A DNA stretch of 64,000 bases, from the NCBI RefSeq assembly GCF_001282785.1, contig NZ_CVUA01000001.1, positions 310,001-374,000 on the forward strand, written 5' to 3'. Numbering within the stretch: the first letter of the stretch is position 1; every line of letters begins with the position of its first letter. Positions 43,518 to 51,586 of the stretch are shown piece by piece. The translations under genes were made by a program, and so were the position numbers. The stretch comes from Halolamina sediminis. GTDB taxonomy: Archaea; Halobacteriota; Halobacteria; Halobacteriales; Haloferacaceae. Under the pieces are notes generated by a model, which saw only the letters and a list, made by a program, of their open reading frames with translations, searched no databases and had not been told where the DNA came from.

Positions 43518-43763
43518 TCACTCGTGCGCCGCATCCCACTCGTCGGGCTTTTTCACGTTGCCACAGACGTTACACTCGATCCGGCCCATCGAGTCGACCG
43601 CGTTGTCGGTCGTCTCGCAGTTCTCACAGAAAAACCCCCAGCGCTGCTCGCCCGCCGCGGAGACGTACGCGACGAAGAAGGCCCCCTTCGAGCCTTTCTC
43701 GCCGTCGGTCCGGTCGACGTGGACCGTCTCCCCCTCCGCGGTCCGGATGGCCTCCAGTTGCAT
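43518..43763 (-). CDS. Zinc-ribbon protein (DUF5816-type)
   Basis: 81 residues. Two Cys pairs (CENC near 47 and CNVC near 65) form a zinc ribbon after a short beta-rich N-terminus (VHVDRTDGEKGSKGAFFVAYVSAAGEQRWGFFC). It resembles haloarchaeal proteins I recall as DUF5816. Role unknown, and no enzymatic residues. It lies 36 nt after the aminotransferase stop on the opposite strand. Confidence 0.8.
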   Translation of the reverse strand: MQLEAIRTAEGETVHVDRTDGEKGSKGAFFVAYVSAAGEQRWGFFCENCETTDNAVDSMGRIECNVCGNVKKPDEWDAAHE

Positions 43764-43802
43764 GCACGACCCAACGCGGGGCGGAGTGAAGAACGTACGG
43801 CT

Positions 43803-44471
43803 CTACCGCGTCGCGCGCTTCCACTCGGCGAGCCCGACGCGCTCGCCGTCCAGATCGTCCGTCCCGAGCGCCGTCGCCGCCCACCGGAACAGCCCGACCA
43901 CGTCCGCAGGATCGCGCCCCTGCCCGCCCGTCAGATCGCTCGCGACGACGCCCGGATCGACGACGCCGACGGCCTGCTCGATCTCGGCGGCGAACTGCCG
44001 CGCCACGGCTTCCGCGGCGGCTTTCGACACCGCGTAGCCGCCGTAGCCCGGCTTCGCGTCCTGCGTGATCGATCCCGACGGGACCAGCACCCGCGCGTCG
44101 TCGGCGAGATGGGGCAGCGCCTCCTTCACCGCGACGAACACGCCGCGGGCGTTGGTTCGGTACTCGTCGTCGAACGCGGCGTACCCCTCTTCGGCGAGTC
44201 GCTGCTCGCCGGGATCGCCGTGGAACACACCAGCGCACGGCACCACGAGGTCGATCTCGCCAGTGCCGGCGGCGTCCTCCATCAGGTACTCGACGTCGAA
44301 TTCGTCGCGGGCGTCGACGCGCATCGCCTCGACGCCGTCGCGGTCGTCGAACTGCCCCTCGTCGCTGTGGACGCCCGCGAACACTGTCGCCCCGTCGTCG
44401 GCGAACGCCTCGGTCAGTGCCCCGCCGATCGCGCCCCCGGCGCCGGTGACGACGACTGTGGAGTTCTCCAT
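43803..44471 (-). CDS. Short-chain dehydrogenase/reductase, short form
   Basis: 222 residues. It has the Rossmann motif TGAGGAIGG near 9, PCAG instead of the usual NNAG near 80, a catalytic Ser in VPSGSIT near 130 and YAVSK near 145. The chain is slightly shorter than typical SDRs (about 250). The likely role is reduction of a small carbonyl. It is divergent from the carotenoid cluster, separated by 97 nt, so it may share regulation with crtD. A carotenoid-related role is possible but not shown by the sequence. Confidence 0.86.
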   Translation of the reverse strand: MENSTVVVTGAGGAIGGALTEAFADDGATVFAGVHSDEGQFDDRDGVEAMRVDARDEFDVEYLMEDAAGTGEIDLVVPCAGVFHGDPGEQRLAEEGYAAFDDEYRTNARGVFVAVKEALPHLADDARVLVPSGSITQDAKPGYGGYAVSKAAAEAVARQFAAEIEQAVGVVDPGVVASDLTGGQGRDPADVVGLFRWAATALGTDDLDGERVGLAEWKRATR

Positions 44472-44537
44472 GGTGGCCCGAGGGTCGCCGGCGACTTATC
44501 GGTACGCCTCCCGGAGCCGGCCCTACCGGCGTCGGCC

Positions 44538-44546
44538 GTTTTAAGC
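44538..44546 (+). promoter_or_regulatory. TATA-like box of the crtD-lyeJ-cruF operon
   Basis: GTTTTAAGC, ending 22 nt before the crtD ATG at 44569. Confidence 0.62.
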
Positions 44547-44568
44547 CCCGGGCGCCCCTAGTTCGGGC

Positions 44569-46128
44569 ATGGATGTAGCTCCGGGGCTCGCTTCCCTCGA
44601 CGGCCGCGACATCGTCGTGATCGGCGGCGGCGTCGGCGGCCTCTCGACGGCCTGCTACCTCGCCGACGCCGGCGCCGACGTGACCCTGCTCGAACGCAAC
44701 GAGCAGCTCGGCGGTCGCGCGAGCGTGATGGAACGCGACGGCTTCCGGTTCGACATGGGGCCGTCGTGGTACCTGATGCCCGACGTATTCGAGCGGTTCT
44801 TCGCCCACTTCGACCGCGACGTGAGCGACTACTACGAGCTGAACCGACTCGACCCCCACTACCGGATCCAGTGGAAGGACGGCGACTCGCTGGATCTCGC
44901 GCCGGACATCGAGACCAACGTCGAGCGCTTCGAGCAGTACGAGGACGGCGCCGGTGACGCGCTGCGGGCGTATCTGGACGAGTCGGAGTACACCTACGAG
45001 GTGGGGATGGAACACTTCGTCTACGAGGACCGCCCGCGGCTGCGGGACTACCTCGACCCCGACGTCGGGAAACGGGCCCAGGGGCTCGCCCTGCTGGGCT
45101 CGATGCAGGACCACGTCGAGGAGTACTTCGACCACCCCAAGCTCCAGCAGGTGATGCAGTACACCCTCGTGTTCCTCGGCGGGTCGCCGCACAACACGCC
45201 CGCGCTGTACAACCTCATGAGCCACGTCGACTTCGATCTCGGCGTCTACTACCCCGAGGGCGGGCTCGCGGCGGTGATCGACGGGCTCGTCGATCTCGGA
45301 GAAGAGCTCGGCGTCGAGTACCGCGCGGGCGCCGACGTCCGCCAGATCCACGGCCAGCGCGGGGCGTTCAAGGTCGACTACGACGCCGCCGACCCCGCCG
45401 ACTTCGCCCCCAGCGACCGCCACGAAGACTGGCGCGTCGACGCCGGCGGCTACGAGCTCGCAGATCTCGTGGTCAGCGACGCCGACTACGCCCACACCGA
45501 GCAGGAGCTGCTGCCCGAGCGTAAACGCCAGTACGACGAGGCGTACTGGGACTCCCGAACGTACGCTCCCTCCGCGTTCCTGCTCTACATGGGCGTCGAG
45601 GGCGATCTGCCGGACCTCGCCCACCACACGCTCGTCCTCCCCACCGAGTGGGACCAGCACTTCGAGACGATCTTCGACGAGCCGTCGTGGCCCGAGGACC
45701 CCGCGTACTACCTCTGTGCGCCGTCGAAGACCGACGATTCAGTCGCTCCAGAGGGTCACTCGAACCTCTTCGCGCTGGTCCCCATCGCGCCCGGACTGGA
45801 CGACGACGCCGAGACGCGCGAGGCGTACCGCGAAACGGTGCTCGACGATATCGCCGCGAACACCGACACCGACCTCCGGGACCGCATCGTCGTCGAGGAG
45901 ACGTTCTCGGTCTCGGAGTTCGGCGCACGGTACAACTCGATGCAGGGCTCGGCGCTCGGACTGGCCCACACGCTGAAACAGACCGCGCTGCTGCGGCCCT
46001 CCCACGCGTCGAGTGAGGTTCCGGGACTGTACTTCACGGGCTCGTACACGACCCCCGGGATCGGCGTCCCGATGTGCCTGATCAGCGGGCAACTGACCGC
46101 CGAGGCGATCGCCGACCGCGAAGCCTGA
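44569..46128 (+). CDS. crtD: Carotenoid 3,4-desaturase (CrtI/CrtD family)
   Basis: 519 residues. An N-terminal FAD-binding Rossmann fold (VVIGGGVGGLSTACYLADAGADVTLLERNEQLGGRAS, about 16-51) is followed by a C-terminal carotenoid desaturase motif (GLYFTGSYTTPGIGVPMCLISGQLTAEAI). The order crtD-lyeJ-cruF is the haloarchaeal bacterioruberin cluster, in which this family member desaturates the 3,4 bonds of the C50 intermediate. It could also be annotated as phytoene desaturase. The neighbours favour CrtD. Overlaps lyeJ by one base (TGATG). Confidence 0.92.
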   Translation: MDVAPGLASLDGRDIVVIGGGVGGLSTACYLADAGADVTLLERNEQLGGRASVMERDGFRFDMGPSWYLMPDVFERFFAHFDRDVSDYYELNRLDPHYRIQWKDGDSLDLAPDIETNVERFEQYEDGAGDALRAYLDESEYTYEVGMEHFVYEDRPRLRDYLDPDVGKRAQGLALLGSMQDHVEEYFDHPKLQQVMQYTLVFLGGSPHNTPALYNLMSHVDFDLGVYYPEGGLAAVIDGLVDLGEELGVEYRAGADVRQIHGQRGAFKVDYDAADPADFAPSDRHEDWRVDAGGYELADLVVSDADYAHTEQELLPERKRQYDEAYWDSRTYAPSAFLLYMGVEGDLPDLAHHTLVLPTEWDQHFETIFDEPSWPEDPAYYLCAPSKTDDSVAPEGHSNLFALVPIAPGLDDDAETREAYRETVLDDIAANTDTDLRDRIVVEETFSVSEFGARYNSMQGSALGLAHTLKQTALLRPSHASSEVPGLYFTGSYTTPGIGVPMCLISGQLTAEAIADREA

Positions 46129-46964
46129 TGCTGCGCTACCTGCTGACGCTGTCGCGCCCGCGGTTCTGGCTGTACACCGCCGGGCCCGTCGTCGTCGGCG
46201 TCGCCTACGCCGCCACGGGAGTGGGGGATCTGCTCGCCGTCCTCCCTGCCGTTCTCTTCCTCTACTTCCTGCTGCCCGCCAACGTCTACCTCTACGGCGT
46301 CAACGACCGCTTCGACCGCGAGATCGACGCCGAGAACCCCAAGAAATCGGCGGGCCCGGAGGCGCGCTGGCGTGATTCCTCGGCAGTCACGGCAGTCGTC
46401 GCGTTCTCGGGGGTTCTGGGGCTCGCGCTGTTCCCGCTCACGCCCCGGGTCGCGTGGCCCTACCTCGCCGGCTTCTTCGCGCTCGCGACCGCCTACAGCG
46501 CGCCGCCGCTGCGGTTCAAAGCCCGCCCGTGGCTCGACTCGCTCTCGAACGGGCTCTACCTGCTCCCGGGCGCGGCCGCCTACGCCGCGATCGCGGGCGC
46601 ACACCCGCCCGTCGCGGCGCTCGTCGGCGGCTGGCTCTGGACCATGGCGATGCACACCTACTCCGCGATCCCCGACATCGAGCCCGACCGTGCCGCGGGG
46701 ATCGAGACGACGGCGACTGTGCTGGGTGAGACTCGGACGTACCTCTACTGCGGGGGCTGCTGGACGCTCGCCGCGATCGCGTTCGGCCTGCTCGACCCGC
46801 GGCTGGGAGTGCTGCTCGGGGTCTACCCACTCTTCCTGCTCGCGACCGTCGGTGTCGGCGTCGACGTCGATCGGGCGTACTGGTGGTTCCCAGTCGTCAA
46901 CGGCGTCGTGGGGATGGTGCTGACTCTCGGCGCGCTGTTCGCGATGCGGGGGTGGATCGCGTGA
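46128..46964 (+). CDS. lyeJ: Lycopene elongase/hydratase (UbiA prenyltransferase)
   Basis: 278 residues with about eight membrane helices. The first Asp-rich motif is NVYLYGVNDRFDREID near 50, and the second is HTYSAIPDIEPDRAAG near 180. These bind prenyl diphosphate via magnesium. In bacterioruberin synthesis LyeJ adds C5 units (from dimethylallyl diphosphate) to both ends of lycopene with hydration. The start overlaps the crtD stop by one base and its stop overlaps cruF (GTGA), so all three are translationally linked. Confidence 0.92.
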   Translation: MLRYLLTLSRPRFWLYTAGPVVVGVAYAATGVGDLLAVLPAVLFLYFLLPANVYLYGVNDRFDREIDAENPKKSAGPEARWRDSSAVTAVVAFSGVLGLALFPLTPRVAWPYLAGFFALATAYSAPPLRFKARPWLDSLSNGLYLLPGAAAYAAIAGAHPPVAALVGGWLWTMAMHTYSAIPDIEPDRAAGIETTATVLGETRTYLYCGGCWTLAAIAFGLLDPRLGVLLGVYPLFLLATVGVGVDVDRAYWWFPVVNGVVGMVLTLGALFAMRGWIA

Positions 46965-47818
46965 GCGTCGCCGCGTGGCTGCCCGACGATCCCGCCGACC
47001 GCCGGTCGTGGGAGGCGGCGCTGTCGGAACTGATCCGCGAGCACCGCTTCACGATCGCGGTCGTCTTTCCGGCGGTCGGCGCCGTCTCGCTGATCGCGAG
47101 CGCGGAGGGGTGGCTCCCCGAGCCGCTGGTGTTCAACCCCCTGTTCGTGCTGGCGGGCGTGATCGTGATGCGCTCGCCGCTGATCGTCGGCGTGCTCCCG
47201 GTCGTCGACCGCCGGGCGGCGCTCGGTGTGGCCGCGCTGGCGGCGTACAGCTACGCCATCGAGATCGTCGGCGTCACGACGGGCTGGCCGTACGGCCAGT
47301 TCGAGTACGGCGTCTCGCTCGGGCCGATGCTCGGCGGCGTTCCCGTCGCCCTCCCGGTCTTCTTCCTCCCGCTGGTCGCGAACGCGTACCTGCTCTGTCT
47401 GCTCCTGCTGGGCAGGCTCGCGGATCGTGCGCTCCCCAGACTGCTCTCGGTGATCGCACTCGTACTGGCGATGGACGTGGTGCTCGACCCCGGTGCGGTC
47501 GCGCTGGGGTTCTGGACGTACGGGGGCGGCGTCTTCTACGGCGTCCCGCTGTCGAACTACGCGGGCTGGGTGCTCTCGGCGACGGTCGCGGTGGTCGTCT
47601 TCGACGCGACGTTCGACCGGACCGCGCTGGGTGCGCGGCTGGAGGCCTGTGAGTTCGCGCTGGACGACATGGTGAGCTTCGTCCTCCTGTGGGGCGGCGT
47701 GAACGCGGTCTACGGGAACTGGCTGCCCGTGCTCGTCGCCGCGGTCATCGGCACCGGGCTACTCCGGACCGATCGGTTCGACGCGGGGATGGTGCCGGGA
47801 TTGGGTCGCCGTCGGTAG
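46961..47818 (+). CDS. cruF: Bisanhydrobacterioruberin hydratase (CruF)
   Basis: 285 residues with seven or eight predicted membrane helices. The internal segments GWPYGQFEYG near 108, DVVLDPGAVALGFWTYGGGVFYGVPLSNY near 173 and WVLSATVAV are typical of the carotenoid hydratase CruF family. It hydrates the C50 chain ends to give bacterioruberin. GTG start overlaps the lyeJ stop (GTGA). Third gene of the crtD-lyeJ-cruF operon. Confidence 0.9.
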   Translation: MSVAAWLPDDPADRRSWEAALSELIREHRFTIAVVFPAVGAVSLIASAEGWLPEPLVFNPLFVLAGVIVMRSPLIVGVLPVVDRRAALGVAALAAYSYAIEIVGVTTGWPYGQFEYGVSLGPMLGGVPVALPVFFLPLVANAYLLCLLLLGRLADRALPRLLSVIALVLAMDVVLDPGAVALGFWTYGGGVFYGVPLSNYAGWVLSATVAVVVFDATFDRTALGARLEACEFALDDMVSFVLLWGGVNAVYGNWLPVLVAAVIGTGLLRTDRFDAGMVPGLGRRR

Positions 47819-47856
47819 TTTCAACCGCGGGCCGGCCGATCCCGCGGTCGACGCCG

Positions 47857-48756
47857 ATGGAGCATCCCCACCCGGAGATCGACCGCGGCGAGCGCTACGA
47901 ACAGGCCGACATCGAAGCGCTGTTCGACACCGGCTTCGGCTATCGCGTCTCGGGCATCAACGTCCGGAACGACGACGACGGGGACCGCTACGTGCTGCTG
48001 TTCGCCCGCGAGGGCGGCCCCTACGACGACGATGTCTCCGCGGGGACGTTCACCTACGTCGGCGAGGGGCTGCCCGACAAGGGCGACCAGTCGCCGGAGA
48101 CGTTGGGGAACGCGGCACTGATCGAGGCTGAGAGCGACCCCGTACCGATCTACTTCTTCTACAAACCCCGCGACGAGCCGGGGTGGGAGTACCGCGGACA
48201 GGTCGCCGTCGAGGGACACGAGACGGTGTACGACGAGGACGGCGAACGCGAGGTGCTTGAGTTCGAACTGCGACAGGAGAACGAACGAGCCACAGAACCC
48301 GGCATTGACGCCCCGGCGGCGCCGTTCGAGCCCGAGGACACCGCCGGCCGCACGGTCACGCAGACTCGTGCCGGGGTTCGCGTCTCGGAGTCGTTCAAAC
48401 AGTCGGTGTACGACCGGTTTGACGGCCGCTGTGCGGTCACCGATATCGACCACCGCAGCCTCCTGACCGTCTCACACGTCCTCCCCCGGAGCGAGCGTCC
48501 GGAGATCGCCGAGGACCCGAGAAATGCGCTACTGTTGAACTGGACCCACCACTTCGCGTTCGACGCGGCGCTGTGGACGTTCGACGAGGCCGGACGGCTG
48601 TGGGTGAACCCCGAGTACGACCCCGACGACCGTTGGATGGGAGAGAGCCTGCACGCGCGCCACGGCGAACGGATCGAGGGACTCAGGGACGCCGGCGTGG
48701 CCGACGAGTATCTCGGGACTAGGAACGAGTCGCTGAACTGGTGGCCGCCGAGCTAG
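47857..48756 (+). CDS. HNH endonuclease with SRA-like N-terminal domain
   Basis: 299 residues. The C-terminal HNH domain (about 185-260) has CAVTDIDHRSLLTVSHVLPRSERPE and NALLLNWTHHFAFD, giving the metal-binding His and Asn residues of the family. The N-terminal half (about 25-120, with GYRVSGINVRND, FTYVGEG and DQSPETLGNAALIEAE) resembles SRA/YDG-type modified-base readers or related PUA-fold domains. Such proteins often cut modified or foreign DNA. No methylase or restriction partner is adjacent. It sits between the cruF operon and crtB and ends in a CTAG shared with crtB. The SRA assignment is uncertain. Confidence 0.78.
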   Translation: MEHPHPEIDRGERYEQADIEALFDTGFGYRVSGINVRNDDDGDRYVLLFAREGGPYDDDVSAGTFTYVGEGLPDKGDQSPETLGNAALIEAESDPVPIYFFYKPRDEPGWEYRGQVAVEGHETVYDEDGEREVLEFELRQENERATEPGIDAPAAPFEPEDTAGRTVTQTRAGVRVSESFKQSVYDRFDGRCAVTDIDHRSLLTVSHVLPRSERPEIAEDPRNALLLNWTHHFAFDAALWTFDEAGRLWVNPEYDPDDRWMGESLHARHGERIEGLRDAGVADEYLGTRNESLNWWPPS

Positions 48757-49706
48757 GGCACCGGCAGCCGCCCGGTCAGCCGGTGGAGCCGGTGACCGCT
48801 CTCGTCGCTGGGGATCGCGCTCACCGAGCGGAACACGGCGAGTGGATCGGGGTTTCGCTGCCACGCGATCCGGGTCCGGGCGGCGAGCCAGAGCTTCCGG
48901 GGGGTCGACAGCGAGGGCGTCGTCGACACCACATCGTAGTCGAGTTTCCGGATGAGCCGGTGGTGGTCGGCGTACAGCACCGCCGCGAGCAGCACCGGGA
49001 ACTGGCAGTCCTCCGGGAGTAGCTCGATACCGGCGACGCCGTCGCGGTACAGCGCTTCCGCCCGCGAGAGCTCGGCCTGCACCGCGCCGGCGACGTTCCC
49101 GTCGAACTCCAGCCGGGCGATCTGCTCGTGGCTCGACCCGTGCGCTTCGAGCGTCTCGGCGGGGAGGTAGATGCGGTCGCGCTCGACCACGTCCTCGCGC
49201 ACGTCCCGGACGAAGTTGGTGAGCTGGAACGCCTCGCCGAGCGCGGTCGCCGCGGGGAGCGCCTCGTCGGCGCGGTCGGGCGCCATCACCGCGGTCATCA
49301 TCCGCCCGACGGCGGCCGCGGAGCCGTCCATGTACGCCCGGAGCTCGTCGTAGCTCTCGTAGCGGGCCTTCTCCACGTCGGTCGCCATGGCGTCGACGAA
49401 CGTGTTCACGTCCGACTCGGGGATCTCGTGCTCCTCGCGGATCTCCGAGAACGCTGCGAGCACGGGGTCGTCGGCCGGCTCCTCGCCCAGCGCTGCCCGG
49501 CGGAACGACTCCAACCGTTCGGCCCGCTGCTCGGGTGTGAGGTCGTTGTCGCCGTCGACCACCTCGTCGGCGACGCGGAAGAAGGCGTACAGTACGTACG
49601 TGGGGTGGCGCACTCGTTCGGGGAGGAACCGCGTCGCGACGTAGAACGTTTTGCCCGTCTCTCGGTGGATCTGCTTGCTCCGGGCGAGCTGTCGTTGTTC
49701 GACCAT
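48753..49706 (-). CDS. crtB: Phytoene synthase
   Basis: 317 residues. The two Asp motifs are DEVVD near 47 and NFVRDVREDVVERDRIYLP near 163-181 of the prenyl-transferase fold. YAFFRVADE near 40 is another signature. It condenses two geranylgeranyl diphosphate molecules to phytoene, the entry step to lycopene, bacterioruberin and, if present, retinal. It is transcribed on the opposite strand to crtD-lyeJ-cruF and separated from it by the HNH gene. The phytoene desaturase that leads to lycopene is not obviously elsewhere in the window. Confidence 0.95.
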   Translation of the reverse strand: MVEQRQLARSKQIHRETGKTFYVATRFLPERVRHPTYVLYAFFRVADEVVDGDNDLTPEQRAERLESFRRAALGEEPADDPVLAAFSEIREEHEIPESDVNTFVDAMATDVEKARYESYDELRAYMDGSAAAVGRMMTAVMAPDRADEALPAATALGEAFQLTNFVRDVREDVVERDRIYLPAETLEAHGSSHEQIARLEFDGNVAGAVQAELSRAEALYRDGVAGIELLPEDCQFPVLLAAVLYADHHRLIRKLDYDVVSTTPSLSTPRKLWLAARTRIAWQRNPDPLAVFRSVSAIPSDESGHRLHRLTGRLPVP

Positions 49707-49802
49707 AGTTGTGCGGCGCTCGCCGGCCGGTAGGCGGGAGCGATCGCGTGCCTTAACGATTGCTCCGAAGCGGCTTAACTGTGCGGTCCCGTGGCACGAC
49801 AG

Positions 49803-49937
49803 TTAGTAGAAGGTGTCCGCACAGTCGAACACGACCCCGTGCCGGGGGCAGACGTACTCACAGTGGCGGTGAACCATCGTCTCCCCGCAGTGTGGGCAGG
49901 GTCGGCCGGGCGCCGTGGACTCCTCGGCGTCGCTCAC
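49803..49937 (-). CDS. 44-residue CPxCG-type zinc-finger protein
   Basis: Too short for usual gene callers. From the GTG at 49937 the frame encodes 44 residues with CPHCGE at about 14-19 and a second Cys/His cluster, HRHCEYVCPRHG, at about 23-34, plus a later Cys. This matches the small CPxCG-related zinc-finger proteins known in haloarchaea. It has few hydrophobic residues and an acidic N-terminus. It lies between the crtB and sulfite-oxidase-like genes and appears to have its own promoter region. Function unknown. Coding is supported by the dense zinc-ligand pattern. Confidence 0.75.
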   Translation of the reverse strand: MSDAEESTAPGRPCPHCGETMVHRHCEYVCPRHGVVFDCADTFY

Positions 49938-50025
49938 GGCCGGGAGTGAGAGCGCCGGCGAGAAAGCAGTTACGAGCGATGCCGGCGGAGGAACGCTTTC
50001 CCCCGTGGCACGCCATCACACGAAT

Positions 50026-51522
50026 ATGGACCGTCCGAGCCGGGAACAGTCGATCGAGGCCGCTATCGGCGTGCTCGCGGGGGTCGCCGCCGTCGCCGGA
50101 TCGCTGCTCGCCGCCGGCGACACGCCCGCGTTCGTCGGCGCCAGCGCGGCAACACTCCTCCGCGACGCGAGCCCGGGGTTCGTCGCGGTCGAGGTCAGAG
50201 GCCTCGGCGAGGCGGCGCAGCCGCTACTGGTGGCGGTCACCGGGCTGATCCTGATCGCACTCTACGCGGCGGCGACGGCGTTCGCTCGGCGATCCGTCGA
50301 CGGCGGCGCTACAGCAGGGGTGACGACGCTCGCGCTCGTCGGCGGAGGGACGCTACTACTCACGGGTAGCCTCGCGAGCGCGATCGGTGGGGGCATCGCG
50401 GCGATGGTCGTCGTGCTCGCCGCCTCGCGCCCGCTCGGATCGCGGCGGTCCGCCGGGGGGTCGCCGGGACGCCGCCGCCTGCTGCAGGCCGGCGCCGCCA
50501 CGCTCGGCGCGCTCGCGGCGAGTACGGTTCGACTCGGCGGTGGATCGGACGGGGCGGGCAGCCCCGACCCGCCGGATCCGGCCGCCCAGTCGCTGCTCTC
50601 GGTCGCGGCGGAGCGCTCGCTCTCGCTGCCGAACGCCGACGGGCTGGTGTCCGATGGGTTCTACACCGTCGACATCGCGACCGTCGATCCGACGATCTCA
50701 CCCGCGGATTGGGAGCTCACCGTCACCGGCGAGGTGCCCGAGGAGCGGTCGTTCACGCTCTCGGAGCTGCGGGCGTTCGACGCCGAGCGGCGGTTCGTCA
50801 CGCTGCGTTGCGTGAGCGACCCGTTGAACGGCGAGAAGATCGACACCGCACTCTGGGACGGCGTCCCCGTCTCGACGGTGTTGGAAGCGGTCGACGCCCC
50901 CGAGAGCTGCTGTGTCACGCTCCACGCCGCCGACGACTACTTCGTCTCGTTCCCGCGGGAAGCGCTCGATTCGGGGTTGCTCGCGTGGGGGATGAACGGC
51001 CGTCCCCTCCCCCGAAGCCACGGTGCTCCCCTGCGGACGCTCGTGCCGGGGCACTGGGGCGAGACGAACGCCAAGTGGCTCACCGAGATCGAGATCCGCG
51101 AGGAGCCCGAGGACGGCTACTGGGAGCAGCGCGGCTGGGAGGGGACGGGCGAGGTGAACACCGTCGCGAAGCTCCACAGCACCACCGTTCGCGACGGGAC
51201 GGTCCGCGTCGGCGGGCACGCCTACGCCGGCACGCGCGGGATCGACGCCGTCCAGGTGTCGACCGACGGCGGCGACAGCTGGACCGAGGCGACGCTCTCG
51301 GACCCGCTCCCGGGTGCGGTACCCCTCGATGCCGAGGATCCCGACCCCGACGGTGCCGCCGCCGACGCGTGGCGGATGTGGGAGCACGAGTACGACGCCG
51401 ACGGGCGACACGAGGTGGTGGTCCGGGCGATCGACGGCGAGGGCGAGCGACAGACCGAGGACCGGGAGGGGGTCCGCCCCTCGGGTGCGACGGGCTGGGT
51501 GAGCGAGACAGTCCGGCCGTAA
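50026..51522 (+). CDS. Membrane-linked sulfite oxidase-like molybdopterin protein
   Basis: 498 residues. The N-terminal half (about 10-140) has four predicted membrane helices. A short RRRLLQAGAATLGALAAS stretch near 148-165 looks like an internal Tat-type or anchor segment. The C-terminal part (about 190-498) is the sulfite oxidase molybdopterin fold, with Mo-binding Cys262 in RCVSDPLNG and RTLVPGHWGETNAKWL near 340. It should catalyse oxidation or reduction of a small oxygen-containing substrate on the outside of the membrane. The fusion of a membrane domain with this enzyme is unusual. No cofactor-biosynthesis or electron-transfer genes adjacent. Confidence 0.85.
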   Translation: MDRPSREQSIEAAIGVLAGVAAVAGSLLAAGDTPAFVGASAATLLRDASPGFVAVEVRGLGEAAQPLLVAVTGLILIALYAAATAFARRSVDGGATAGVTTLALVGGGTLLLTGSLASAIGGGIAAMVVVLAASRPLGSRRSAGGSPGRRRLLQAGAATLGALAASTVRLGGGSDGAGSPDPPDPAAQSLLSVAAERSLSLPNADGLVSDGFYTVDIATVDPTISPADWELTVTGEVPEERSFTLSELRAFDAERRFVTLRCVSDPLNGEKIDTALWDGVPVSTVLEAVDAPESCCVTLHAADDYFVSFPREALDSGLLAWGMNGRPLPRSHGAPLRTLVPGHWGETNAKWLTEIEIREEPEDGYWEQRGWEGTGEVNTVAKLHSTTVRDGTVRVGGHAYAGTRGIDAVQVSTDGGDSWTEATLSDPLPGAVPLDAEDPDPDGAAADAWRMWEHEYDADGRHEVVVRAIDGEGERQTEDREGVRPSGATGWVSETVRP

Positions 51523-51586
51523 TGAGTGAATTATGACGGTCGAACTGCCGTGAGAATTATCCGGATAGAACGTTTAACGATCGACG

